Source of the DNA: Trebonia sp963777905
GTDB taxonomy: Bacteria > Actinomycetota > Actinomycetes > Streptosporangiales > Streptosporangiaceae
NCBI GenBank assembly: GCA_963777905.1
Contig: CAVZSM010000015.1
Span: forward strand, 62,001-126,000
Direction of reading: 5' to 3'
Length of the DNA stretch: 64,000 nt
Below are positions 34,222 to 42,618 of the stretch, piece after piece (the stretch's first letter is position 1; each line of letters begins with the position of its first letter). The translations under genes were made by a program, and so were the position numbers. A model generated the notes under the pieces. That model was not told the origin of the DNA and made no database searches. It saw only the letters and a program-made list of their open reading frames with translations.

Positions 34222-35081
34222 CGGACACCCTCCGCGTCTAGGATCCCTGTTGCGGCCGGGCCGACTGCCCCGGCCATGATGGCCTCGTGCCTGGCGACGA
34301 TCCTGCTGTCCCACTCGTGGTCGGTGAGCAGGTACAGCTTCTTCTCCCGCACCGCGGTGACTACCTTGTCCGCGACCTCGGACGGCGGCATGCCCTTGGA
34401 CAGCACGGAGTGCATGTGGTCGCGCAGCGACGCGCCTGACGACGACATGCCGCCGGAGTTGGCCAGCGCGGCCGGCCGGTTCCGTGACCCGTGGAACAGG
34501 TTGGTCGCGATGATCCCCGGGCAGATCCCGGTCGCCGCGACGTTGGCGTCCGCCGCCGCCAGGTCCGCGGCGAGCACCTCGGTCATGGCGAGGATCGCGT
34601 GCTTGCAGATCCCGTACATGTTGCCCGCCGCGATCACCGACGTCATCGAGCAGGTGTTGACCACGTGCCCGTCCTCGCCGTGCGCGAGCATCCGCGGCAC
34701 GAACGTCCTGATGCCGTAGATCACCGACATCAGGTTGACCGACAGCGTCCAGTCCCAGTCCTTGGCGGTGGCCGCCCAGATCGGCCCGTCCAGGTAGCCC
34801 TCGACGCCGGCGTTGTTGTGCACGAGGTGGATCTTCCCGAACCGCTCCTCGGCCGCGTCGGCCAGCGCCTCGATATCGGGCAGCTTCGACACGTCGGTGC
34901 GCAGCCCGAGCACGGGAACCCCGGCCGCCGACAGCTCCGCGACCGTGGCATCCAGCGCGTCCTGCTGGATGTCGCCGATCACGATGTTCATTCCCTCCGC
35001 GCCCCAGCGCGTCGCGAAGGCCTTGCCCATGCCGCTGCCCGCCCCGGTGATGACGGCGGTCTTACCCGCGAACTCTTCCAT
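34218..35081 (-). CDS. short-chain dehydrogenase/reductase
   Basis: A 287-residue SDR: ITGAGSGMGKAFATRWG, HNNAGVEG and NTCSMTSVIAAGNMYGICKH with the catalytic Ser, Tyr and Lys. ATG 35081 has AAAGGAG at normal distance. It is 20 nt after the Zn dehydrogenase and overlaps the next SDR. The pair of unlike SDRs may act on successive intermediates. Confidence 0.88.
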   Translation of the reverse strand: MEEFAGKTAVITGAGSGMGKAFATRWGAEGMNIVIGDIQQDALDATVAELSAAGVPVLGLRTDVSKLPDIEALADAAEERFGKIHLVHNNAGVEGYLDGPIWAATAKDWDWTLSVNLMSVIYGIRTFVPRMLAHGEDGHVVNTCSMTSVIAAGNMYGICKHAILAMTEVLAADLAAADANVAATGICPGIIATNLFHGSRNRPAALANSGGMSSSGASLRDHMHSVLSKGMPPSEVADKVVTAVREKKLYLLTDHEWDSRIVARHEAIMAGAVGPAATGILDAEGVR

Positions 35082-35101
35082 GCACAAAGCTCCTTTGCTT
35101 G

Positions 35102-36115
35102 TTAGCCCCAGGGCCGGGACACGATCCGCACCAGCGAGCCTGGCGTCTGCAGCCGTTTCAGGGCGGACGGCGTGTCATCCAGCGTCACTCGCTCCGACAC
35201 GAGCCGTTCCACCGGCACCCGCCCGGCCGCGATGTGCGCTACTGACTCGCGGTAGGTGTCGTCGGAGAACGCGCAGGCGCCGGCGATGTGCAGTCCCTCG
35301 CTCAGCATCCCGAACAGCGGCAGCGACGCCACCTCGGGCGTCAGCGCCACCTCGACGCAGGTGCCGCCAGGCTCGAGCACCGCGAGCCCTTCGGTGAACG
35401 CGCCAGGCGCGGCGGAGCACTCGAGCACCGCCGCGAACCGCGTGCCCGACTGCGTGGCGTACTCCTCGACCGAGATCTCCCTGGTGTCGATCACCACGTC
35501 GGCCCCGACGTCGGCGGCCGCCTGCCGCCGCCCTGCCGACCGCCCGGCCGCGACGATCGGCCCGGCCCCGGCCAGCCGCAGCGCCATGATCGAGTACAGC
35601 CCGATCGGCCCGACCCCGTAGACGAGCACCGGGTCGCCAGGCCCGGCGCCCGACAGCTTGACCGCCTGCGACCCGACCGACAGGGGCTCCGCGTGCGACC
35701 CCAGCTCCAGCGGCAGCTCCGGCGGCAGTGCCACCAGCTGCCTCGCCGGAACCGCGACGTACTGCGCGTACGCGCCCTGGGCGTTGATCCCGATGTTGGG
35801 CGCGGCGGGGCAGCGGAACGCCAGCCCGCGCGCGCAGATCCGGCACTTGCCGCACGACCCGAGCGGGGAGGCGGCCACCGCCTGCCCCTCGGACCAGCCG
35901 GTCACGCCGCCGCCGAGCGCCACGATCCGCCCGCTGAACTCGTGCCCGAGGATCTGCCCCGGCGCGCACTGCCCGTTCTGCACGGAGTGCACGTCCGAGC
36001 CGCACAGCCCGCACGCGTCTACGGAGACGACGACATCATCGGGTCCCGGGCTAGGGTCCGGCACGTCGCTGACGGCCGTCCCCTCTTCTTTATCGATATA
36101 CAGAACGGCCCGCAC
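35102..36115 (-). CDS. Zn-dependent alcohol/polyol dehydrogenase (threonine dehydrogenase-like)
   Basis: A 337-residue medium-chain dehydrogenase. The catalytic zinc site is in CGLCGSDVHSV and GHEFSGRI, the structural zinc cysteines in GSCGKCRICARGLAFRC, and the nucleotide site is VYGVGPIGLYSIMALRLAGA. It resembles sorbitol/threonine-type dehydrogenases more than the aryl-alcohol type in the duplicated segment. It follows the dehydratase by 18 nt in the same direction, so a polyol or sugar-acid route with the dehydratase is plausible. Confidence 0.87.
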   Translation of the reverse strand: MRAVLYIDKEEGTAVSDVPDPSPGPDDVVVSVDACGLCGSDVHSVQNGQCAPGQILGHEFSGRIVALGGGVTGWSEGQAVAASPLGSCGKCRICARGLAFRCPAAPNIGINAQGAYAQYVAVPARQLVALPPELPLELGSHAEPLSVGSQAVKLSGAGPGDPVLVYGVGPIGLYSIMALRLAGAGPIVAAGRSAGRRQAAADVGADVVIDTREISVEEYATQSGTRFAAVLECSAAPGAFTEGLAVLEPGGTCVEVALTPEVASLPLFGMLSEGLHIAGACAFSDDTYRESVAHIAAGRVPVERLVSERVTLDDTPSALKRLQTPGSLVRIVSRPWG

Positions 36116-36133
36116 GTGGCTCCCGCCCTTTCA

Positions 36134-37825
36134 TTACTGTTCAGTTGAGGCAATACCGCCGAGGGTCGCGCCGCGGCCGAGCGGCGCGACGGTCCGCGCG
36201 TAGACCGACAGCCAGCCGCACCCGGCCGGCGCCGCCAGCGGCGGCAACTCGGCCCGCCGCCGGTCCAGCTCGCCCGCGTCGACCTCGAGGTCGATTCTCC
36301 TGGCGTTGACGTCGATGGAGATCATGTCACCGTCGCGGACCAGGCCGAGCGGGCCGCCCGCCGCGCCCTCAGGGGCCACCTCGGCCACCACGAGGCCGCC
36401 GTTGACGAGCCCGGACATCTGCCCGTCGGTGATCACCGCGACCGATGCGGACAGCCCGGCCCCGTCGATCGCGAACATCAGCGCCGACGTCAGCCCCATG
36501 CCGGGGGAGCCGCGCAGCCCGAGCCCGGTGAGCACCACGACGTCGCCGGCCGCGAAGCGGCCGGCCCGCGCCGCCGCGACGCCTTCCTCCCGGGAGCGCA
36601 CGACCTTGGCCGGCCCGCGGAACGCGAGCGGCGCGTCGTCGGCGACCGTCCGCTTCAGCACGGCCCCGTCGGGCGCCAGCGAGCCCCGCATCACCACGAT
36701 GGCGGGGTGCGTGGCGAGCGGCTTGTCCAGCGGCCTGATCACGTCCTCGTCCACGGTGACGGCCTCGATCGCCTCGCCGAGCGTGACCCCGGCGACGGTC
36801 ATCGCGGACAGGTCGAGCAGCGGGCCGAGCTGCTTCAGCAGGCCGAGCGTGCCGCCCGCCGCGTCGAACGCGGTGATCTGGGTGTCGCCGTTGGGCTTGA
36901 CGTCGGTGAGCAGCGGCACCTTCGGCGCCAGGTCCTCGAACAGCCGGTAGACGTCCGCGTCGCACCCGGCCTCGACGGCGATGGCCTGCAGGTGCTTGAG
37001 GCAGTTCACGGATCCGCTGACCGCGAGAATCGCGGTGACGGCGTTGGAGAAAGCCGCGCCCGTTAGGAGAGATCGCGGCTGTTGATCTTCGTCGACAAGC
37101 GCCACGATCCGGGAGCCGGCCTGGGCCACCGCGTCCCACATCCGCCGCCCGCGGGCGAGCACCGGGGTGGTGCCTGGCAGCGCCATGCCAAGCGCCTCGG
37201 CGGCCAGGTGCATGGAGTTCGCCGTGCCCATGCCGGCGCAGACGCCTGGGCCCGTGACCGCGCAGCGGGACATCTCCGCGAGCTCGTCCACCGTCATCCG
37301 GCCGGCGTTCACGTGCCCGGCGAACCTGAAGATGTCCTCGAAGTCGACGGACTCGCCCTTGTAGACGCCGGACGGCTGATAACCGCAGGCCACGATGATC
37401 GTCGGGATGTTCAGCCGGCCCGCGGCCATGAGCTGGCCTGGGGTGGTCTTGTCGCACGACGCCAGGCAGACCATGCCGTCGAGCAGCGCGCCCTCGACGG
37501 CGACCTCGATGTCGCTGGCGATGAGGTCGCGGCTCGGCAGGATGTACTGCCCGGCCGCGCCGGCGCTGGTGATCGCGTCGGACGGGGCGGCGGTGCGCAC
37601 CTCGAACGCGACGCCGCCCGCCGCTTCGATGGCCGCCTTGAGCGGGGCGACGATCTCGTCCAGGTGGCTGAAGCAGGAGGCCAGCTGCGACGAGGAGTTG
37701 ACGATCGCGATCTTGGGCTTCTCCAGGTCCTCGTCGGTCAGCCCGAGCGCGGACCACTGTGCGCGGCGCATCGCCCACGGCGTCGTTCCCGGGGTGAAGT
37801 TAGACCGGAGCTTGCGATCTGCCAC
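36134..37825 (-). CDS. IlvD/Edd family dehydratase
   Basis: A 563-residue Fe-S dehydratase. LRSNFTPGTTPWAMRRA at the start, MVCLASCDKTTPGQLMA and TGPGVCAGMGTANSM with the cluster cysteines, and ITDGQMSG with the late catalytic region are family marks. In this context a sugar-acid dehydratase is more likely than the branched-chain amino-acid enzyme. GTG 37825 is preferred; the longest frame adds 32 residues that run through a hairpin and are not conserved. Confidence 0.87.
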   Translation of the reverse strand: MADRKLRSNFTPGTTPWAMRRAQWSALGLTDEDLEKPKIAIVNSSSQLASCFSHLDEIVAPLKAAIEAAGGVAFEVRTAAPSDAITSAGAAGQYILPSRDLIASDIEVAVEGALLDGMVCLASCDKTTPGQLMAAGRLNIPTIIVACGYQPSGVYKGESVDFEDIFRFAGHVNAGRMTVDELAEMSRCAVTGPGVCAGMGTANSMHLAAEALGMALPGTTPVLARGRRMWDAVAQAGSRIVALVDEDQQPRSLLTGAAFSNAVTAILAVSGSVNCLKHLQAIAVEAGCDADVYRLFEDLAPKVPLLTDVKPNGDTQITAFDAAGGTLGLLKQLGPLLDLSAMTVAGVTLGEAIEAVTVDEDVIRPLDKPLATHPAIVVMRGSLAPDGAVLKRTVADDAPLAFRGPAKVVRSREEGVAAARAGRFAAGDVVVLTGLGLRGSPGMGLTSALMFAIDGAGLSASVAVITDGQMSGLVNGGLVVAEVAPEGAAGGPLGLVRDGDMISIDVNARRIDLEVDAGELDRRRAELPPLAAPAGCGWLSVYARTVAPLGRGATLGGIASTEQ

Positions 37826-37879
37826 ACCCCAGAGCCTGATACGCCGGAGGCACGTGGGCAATAGGGCGGCACCACAGAT

Positions 37880-37927
37880 AAATCCATGGCGTTTCCGTGA
37901 CCAGGGCAACGGAAGCGCCATGGATTT
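37880..37927. terminator. repeated 48-nt hairpin, probable terminator (first of two in the window)
   Basis: Arms AAATCCATGGCGTTTCCGT (37880-37898) and ACGGAAGCGCCATGGATTT (37909-37927) pair at 18 of 19 positions around a 10-nt loop. The element lies 12 nt downstream of the FAD oxidoreductase stop and before the dehydratase start. An A-run opens it and a T-run closes it, as in bidirectional intrinsic terminators. The left arm is identical to that of the element at 52966-53013. Confidence 0.75.
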
Positions 37928-37939
37928 CCCTGGGACCCC

Positions 37940-39304
37940 TCAGAGGATCGCCTCGGGGGTGGTGCGGCCCAGGTAGGCGCCCTGGTCTTCCAGGCGGCGC
38001 TGCAGCTCGGTGACGTCGATCCTGTCGCCGGCCAGCCCCGCGTCCACGGCCATGCCGGCGGCCGTGCCGGCCGCCTCGCCCATGGCGAAGCAGGGGCCGG
38101 TGACGCGGGCGGCGGACTGCGCGCCGTGGGTCATCGACGCGCACCGGCCGGTGACGTACAGGTTGGCGACGGTGCCTGGCAGGATCATCCGGAACGGGAG
38201 CTGGTTGAACCCGCGTGCCTTCGTCTGCCAGCGGAACTCCACGGTGCCGGCCACGTGCGCCTCGACCGGCCAGCCGTTGACCCCGATGGTGTCGCCGAAG
38301 TCGGCACAGCCGAGCACGTCGTCCTCGGTCAGCTGGTAGGCGCCGACGATCCTGCGGGTCTCGCGGATGCCGATCTGCGGGGCGATGTCCACGATGTAGG
38401 AGTCCTCGAAGCCCGGCGTGCGGTCCCTGATGAACGCGAACGCGTCCAGCACCTGCTGGCGGCCGATGAGCTCGCCGCGGGTCAGCTCGTCAACGCTGGT
38501 GCCGTCGATGGCGCCGCCGTCTTCGGTCCGCAGCTGGGTCAGGTTGGCCCGCCATTCGAGCGGGTTGCGCTGCGGGCGGACGATCGGCTTCTTGCGCGGG
38601 AACGTGTGGGTGCCCGCCCGCTCCGCCTCGTCCATCAGGCGCTCGACGGTGCGCCACGGGGCCGGGCCTGCCTTGGCGACGTCGACGCCGTTGATGCGGA
38701 ACATCAGCGACGGGTACATCAGCCCGTTGACCGGCGGCGCCTTCTCCCACGGCACGCCGGCCCAGGCGGCGAGGTCGCCGTCGCCCGACGCGTCGATGAA
38801 GAACCGGCTGCGTACCGCGTGCCTGCCGGACTTGGACTCGATCAGCACGGCGTCGATCACGTGCTCGCCGGTCATGACGACGCCGACCGCCATCGCGTGG
38901 AACAAGATCCGCGCCCCGGCGCCGGTGACGAGCTCGTCCGCGGCGATCTTGTAGGCGGAGATGTCGAACGCCTGCGCCGCGATCCCGTCGGCGATCGTCA
39001 GGTGCGGCGCGTTCAGCCCGTCCAGCTTGACCAGCCGGTCGAGCAGCTCGTCGGCGAGTCCCCTGATGACCCGCACGTCCTCGCCGTGGGTCCGCGCGTG
39101 CAGCCCGCAGAACGTGGACAGCCCGCCGGCCGTGCCGGCCCCGCCGAGGAACCCGTACCGCTCGATCAGCAGCGTCGAGCACCCGGCCCGCGCCGCCGCC
39201 GTCGCCGCCATGATGCCGGCCGGGCCGCCGCCGACCACGACGACATCGAACTCCCCGTACACCGGTGTCTGCCTGCCCGGCTCGGTGATCGTTGCGCTGT
39301 TCAC
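37940..39304 (-). CDS. FAD-dependent oxidoreductase (FAD_oxidored family)
   Basis: A 454-residue flavoprotein: VVVVGGGPAGIMAATAAARA (dinucleotide-binding), ERYGFLGGAGTAGGLS just after it, FFIDASGDGDLAAWAGV mid-protein, and LYVTGRCASMTHGAQSAAR near the C-terminus. This pattern belongs to the family that includes putative xanthan-lyase-associated and sugar oxidoreductases. The start is taken as GTG 39304; the longer frame needs a TTG at 39352 with no ribosome site. The terminator hairpin follows its stop. Confidence 0.82.
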   Translation of the reverse strand: MNSATITEPGRQTPVYGEFDVVVVGGGPAGIMAATAAARAGCSTLLIERYGFLGGAGTAGGLSTFCGLHARTHGEDVRVIRGLADELLDRLVKLDGLNAPHLTIADGIAAQAFDISAYKIAADELVTGAGARILFHAMAVGVVMTGEHVIDAVLIESKSGRHAVRSRFFIDASGDGDLAAWAGVPWEKAPPVNGLMYPSLMFRINGVDVAKAGPAPWRTVERLMDEAERAGTHTFPRKKPIVRPQRNPLEWRANLTQLRTEDGGAIDGTSVDELTRGELIGRQQVLDAFAFIRDRTPGFEDSYIVDIAPQIGIRETRRIVGAYQLTEDDVLGCADFGDTIGVNGWPVEAHVAGTVEFRWQTKARGFNQLPFRMILPGTVANLYVTGRCASMTHGAQSAARVTGPCFAMGEAAGTAAGMAVDAGLAGDRIDVTELQRRLEDQGAYLGRTTPEAIL

Positions 39305-39439
39305 GTATCGAGCTTGAGCCAGCTTCCCGTGCCAGGGCAAGAGGGCAGGCAATAGCCGTATGTCACGGCAGTCTGCCGGACAAATCCGTCGTTACCGTCA
39401 TGTGCTGAGCCCCAGAAACCCCCGGCGAGCCCGCACTCG

Positions 39440-39934
39440 TCATCGATTGCCCCTTGGCCTAGGGGGGTCCGGGGGGACGGGCAGTCCCCTCGGTCGAGGC
39501 AGCAGCAGGACGATCCGCTCCTCTTCGAGGTGCTCGGTGTGGTAGGCCAGCCAGCCGCAGACGGCCGCCAGCGGCAGCTCGATGAGGACCGCGGTGGCGA
39601 GCGACTGGAGGAACTGGCTGCCCGGCGGGGAGGTCACCACGTCGAACCAGGCGTCGACGACGAGCAGGGTCGCGGCCGCGGTGGCGCCCACCGCCAGGAA
39701 GGGGGACCGCCGCAGCGCGAAGAACCCGGTGGCGGCCAGCACCACGAGGAGCATGACGTCGAACCCGACCCAGGCGATGTTGTAGTGCGAGGACTCCTGC
39801 CTGTCCGGCAGGTTGAAGCCCAGGTAGATGGTCCACGGGATCAGCACGATGGAGAACAGGATGAACGCGGGGCCCGCCCAGCTGACGAGCCGCGCGTCGT
39901 CGGCAGGCGGCTCATCGACGGGCTCAACGGCCAT
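39440..39934 (-). CDS. hypothetical membrane protein with four predicted membrane segments
   Basis: A 164-residue protein with hydrophobic spans near residues 22-40 (GPAFILFSIVLIPWTIYLGF), 55-75 (VGFDVMLLVVLAATGFFAL), 80-95 (LAVGATAAATLLVVDAWF) and 110-130 (LATAVLIELPLAAVCGWLAY). The C-terminus is Pro/Arg-rich. ATG 39934 is chosen; an in-frame GTG lies 9 nt earlier. I do not recognise the family. It is divergent from the bicupin gene. Confidence 0.65.
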   Translation of the reverse strand: MAVEPVDEPPADDARLVSWAGPAFILFSIVLIPWTIYLGFNLPDRQESSHYNIAWVGFDVMLLVVLAATGFFALRRSPFLAVGATAAATLLVVDAWFDVVTSPPGSQFLQSLATAVLIELPLAAVCGWLAYHTEHLEEERIVLLLPRPRGLPVPPDPPRPRGNR

Positions 39935-39982
39935 GGGAGCCACGATACGCCGGGGACGTTCCGGAACTGTGCACCCGATCTC

Positions 39983-40010
39983 TTGACGATGCCTGAGGCA
40001 ACGCTAGCTT
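39983..40010 (+). promoter_or_regulatory. candidate promoter of the bicupin gene
   Basis: TTGACG (39983-39988) and TAGCTT (40005-40010) are 16 nt apart, about 30 nt before the ATG at 40040. A Shine-Dalgarno GGAGGA follows. Pattern match only. Confidence 0.4.
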
Positions 40011-40039
40011 CAGTCCTGTACTGCTAACCGGAGGAGATC

Positions 40040-40948
40040 ATGTACCACTCCACTGATCCACGAACCGCCCTGGGCCCGGCCCCGGCGGCAAGCGCCGTGC
40101 CGAGTCCGGTGAGCTACCCCGCTGACTACATCGTCTTCGGACAATGCCCGCCCGCGCAGCAGGACGGCAGCGGCCGGCACTGGTACGCGCGGGCCCAGAA
40201 CTTCGTCGTGGGCTTTTCTGACTGCGACGGGTCGGTCACGTTCCGCAGAACGGCGCAGCCAGACGAGTGGATGCTGCTGCTGCCTGGCAAGGACCTCGGC
40301 GCGCGCGTCACGTCCGTCGGCCAGACGACCGAGATCCCCGGCCGCACCCTGACCGTGATCCCGCCGGGCGACAGCGAGATCACCCTTGCCGGAAGCGGGC
40401 AGGCCGTCCGCGTCTTCAGCCGGAACGCCGCCGATCTGTGCGCCCAGGCGGTTAACGCCGGTTCGTACCTCGAGGACCATCTCAACGTCGCCCCGCTGGC
40501 CGCCTGGCCGGCGGCGGCGGACGGCCCTCGGGTGCGCGTCTACAGCCTGGACGTCGCCCCGCAAGAAGGCAGGTTCGGGCGGATCTTCCGCTGTTCCACC
40601 CTGATGGTCAACGTCATCTATCCGCAGGACGGGCCGCGCGACGAGACCAGGCTCTCCCCGCATTCCCACGCCGATTTCGAGCAGGGATCCCTGGTCCTGG
40701 AAGGCTCGTACATCCACCACATCCGGTGGCCGTGGACCACCAACCGGCGCACCTGGCGCGCCGACGATCATCAGGCGTGCGGCAGCCCTTCACTGACGGT
40801 CATCCCGCCTCCCGCTGTCCACACGTCACAGGCGGTGGGAAGCGGCGTCAACCAGCTCGTCGACATCTTCTCGCCACCGCGCAGCGACTTCTCCCGGCAA
40901 CCGGGATGGGTGCTCAACGCCGGCGAGTACCCGATGCCCGGAGAGTAA
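40040..40948 (+). CDS. bicupin-fold protein of unknown function
   Basis: A 302-residue protein that looks like two cupin barrels. The C-terminal barrel carries a metal-type motif SPHSHADFEQGSLVLEGSYI, with a later His in PAVHTSQAV and VDIFSPPRSDFS. The N-terminal barrel (EWMLLLPGKDLGA, TLTVIPPGDSEI) lacks the histidines. ATG 40040 has GGAGGA upstream. It may be an isomerase, a dioxygenase-like enzyme or a sensor. It stands alone, convergent with the transketolase/selenoprotein operon. Confidence 0.6.
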   Translation: MYHSTDPRTALGPAPAASAVPSPVSYPADYIVFGQCPPAQQDGSGRHWYARAQNFVVGFSDCDGSVTFRRTAQPDEWMLLLPGKDLGARVTSVGQTTEIPGRTLTVIPPGDSEITLAGSGQAVRVFSRNAADLCAQAVNAGSYLEDHLNVAPLAAWPAAADGPRVRVYSLDVAPQEGRFGRIFRCSTLMVNVIYPQDGPRDETRLSPHSHADFEQGSLVLEGSYIHHIRWPWTTNRRTWRADDHQACGSPSLTVIPPPAVHTSQAVGSGVNQLVDIFSPPRSDFSRQPGWVLNAGEYPMPGE

Positions 40949-40977
40949 GCCGCGTACGTTCCGGATGAATGGGGGAG

Positions 40978-42051
40978 CTATTTCTCCTCGACCTTCGTGA
41001 TCGCCGGCCCGCGGTCGAACGGGCCGAACGTCTCGACGATCGAGGACACGCCGGCGTTGGGGGCGCCGGCCACCACGATCTGCACCGCGTCGACGGACGT
41101 GATCAGCTGGACCGGGGTGTTCTGGTCCTCCGGCGTCTCCTGCGGCCGGGCGTCCGGGTGGTCGGCGGGCAGCCGCCAGCCGGTGCCGCCCGCGACAGCC
41201 TCCTTGCCGGCGCTCGCGAGGTCCCGGTAGGTGCGCCAGCCCTGGTCCGCGATGGCGGCCCGCACGTCGGCCTTGGACCAGCCGTGCTTGTCGAAGAGCC
41301 GCGCGTGTTCCGGGTTCAGCACGACGTAACCGCTGGCCCTGGCCCGCACCAGCGCGCCGGTGCGGCACAGCGAGTCGGCGAAGTCCGCCGCGAGCTGCTC
41401 GGGAGCGGTGGTGTGCCTGGCCTCGATGTGCAGCACCGAGCGGATGACGGTCGCGGAGACCGCGCTGTCGCCCGGGCCGATGTCGTTGTCCGCGGCCAGG
41501 CTCGGCCAGGGGGAGTCCTCCTCGTTCTCCGCGATGCAGCAGGAGTACTTGGCGGGCGTGCCCTGGGTGGCCTGGTCGAACACGTGCGGCTTGAGGCCGA
41601 GGCCGTTGATCGCGCCGAGCCTGATCGCCCGGCCGATCGTCGCGTTGGCGCGGAACCCTGATCCCCACACGTTGCCGCGGGAGTTCAGCCCGAGCCGCTG
41701 CCTGGCCGGCCCGTAGACCACGACGAACGGGGCGGTCCCGGTCGTGGACTGCCAGATCGACCTGGTGACCATGCCGTCGCGCAGGAACGAGTCCCACGCG
41801 GCCAGCACGACGGGGAAGTACTCCGGCAGGCAGCCGGCCAGCGCCGCGTTGATCGCGGCCAGCCGGACGGTGAGGTTCTTGTTGAGGTGCGGCATGGGGA
41901 TGAGCACCTCGTCAGGGTCGCGGCCGGTCGTGGCCAGGAACTCCGCGAGGTAGGACTCGGTGACCGGGACGACGGGCAGCCCGTCGGTCCAGCCATGGTC
42001 GTAGTAGTAGTCGATCGCCCGGCGGGCCTCGGCGGCGTCGATGTCTGTCAC
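40978..42051 (-). CDS. unrecognised conserved-looking protein following the UGSC selenoprotein
   Basis: A 357-residue cytoplasmic protein that I cannot assign. Notable stretches are YYYDHGWTDGLPVVPVTESY, VLIPMPHLNKNLTVRLAAIN, NVWGSGFRANATIGRAIRLG and KYSCCIAENEEDSPWPSL, with a vicinal Cys pair near residue 170. Its GTG start overlaps the TGA of the selenoprotein (GTGA), so the two are translationally coupled and probably act together. The Cys pair could exchange electrons or thiol adducts with the selenoprotein, but that is inference. No membrane segment or signal is visible. Confidence 0.65.
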   Translation of the reverse strand: MTDIDAAEARRAIDYYYDHGWTDGLPVVPVTESYLAEFLATTGRDPDEVLIPMPHLNKNLTVRLAAINAALAGCLPEYFPVVLAAWDSFLRDGMVTRSIWQSTTGTAPFVVVYGPARQRLGLNSRGNVWGSGFRANATIGRAIRLGAINGLGLKPHVFDQATQGTPAKYSCCIAENEEDSPWPSLAADNDIGPGDSAVSATVIRSVLHIEARHTTAPEQLAADFADSLCRTGALVRARASGYVVLNPEHARLFDKHGWSKADVRAAIADQGWRTYRDLASAGKEAVAGGTGWRLPADHPDARPQETPEDQNTPVQLITSVDAVQIVVAGAPNAGVSSIVETFGPFDRGPAITKVEEK

Positions 42052-42605
42052 GCCGGCGTCACCCCCAGGTACGTCAGTCCGGCGCCGAGCACCCGGAGAA
42101 TGTCAGGCAGCGCGTCGCGCGCCATCTCGTCGATCTCCTTCTCTGTGCGGCTGGCGATCGGGTGCGGCACGGCCACGTACTGGTAGCCGGGGAACCCCAT
42201 CTGGTTCGCCATCGCCTCGGCGGTGATACGGAAGGCATCCGTGCACAGGCTGACAGCGGGGATGCCAGCCCGCTCCAGCACGATCCCATCGGCCAAACTG
42301 GCCGCGCTGCACGAGCCTCAATCACCGATCGCGGCCACCGCGAAGTCGCAGTTGTGCAGCATCTGCTGGACGACGGACTCCTCGACGGGCGTGCCGAAGT
42401 AGCCCTTCTGGAACATCCGGATCTCCCGGACGCCGTACTTCTCCTGCAGCTCGCGGCCGACTGCACGGAGAATGACGGCGCCGTTCGGCTTGGAGTTGTC
42501 GAGCAGGCCGACGACCAGGCCCTTCAGCGCCTGGGGCCGGGCCGCCAGCGTGGTGTTGGTGCTGCGGTCACTGTCTCCTGTGGGATCGAGTAGCGGTTCT
42601 GGCAT
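42048..42605 (-). CDS. UGSC-type selenoprotein with in-frame UGA (Sec96)
   Basis: 185 residues when the TGA at 42318-42320 is read as selenocysteine. Before it come LKGLVVGLLDNSKPNGAVI, MFQKGYFGTPVEESVVQQML and CDFAVAAIGD. After it the same frame goes on as GSCSAASLADGIVLERAGIP, then VAVPHPIASRTEKEIDEMA, to a normal stop. The Sec-Gly-Ser-Cys motif is the mark of the UGSC (seleno)protein family, whose relatives have Cys at this place; the function is unknown but probably redox. ATG 42605 has AAGGGA upstream, 13 nt after the transketolase C-subunit. The stop overlaps the next start. A hairpin right after the UGA supports decoding. Read without Sec, it would be a truncated 95-residue product. 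Confidence 0.85.
42272..42320 (-). promoter_or_regulatory. candidate bacterial SECIS element just downstream of the UGA
   Basis: Counting the U of UGA as 1, CGGCC (17-21) pairs with GGCCG (27-31) around the loop AGUUU, which puts G and U at 23 and 24. These are the positions of the SelB-contacted loop bases in E. coli fdhF. Lower pairing is CAGC (12-15) with GCUG (42-45) and GCUC (5-8) with GAGC (46-49). The bulged U at 17 of fdhF is not present. Found by hand, not by a folding program. Confidence 0.6.
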
Positions 42606-42618
42606 GCGGTTATCCCTT

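Noticed and set aside
37826..37921. N-terminal extension of the IlvD/Edd dehydratase beginning at ATG 37921
   Set aside because: It runs through the conserved hairpin repeat and reads as non-family sequence; the conserved protein begins at GTG 37825.
42318..42320. TGA as a nonsense mutation splitting a pseudogene
   Set aside because: The codon falls exactly in a U-G-S-C motif, the frame after it is intact to a coupled stop, and a SECIS-like hairpin follows.
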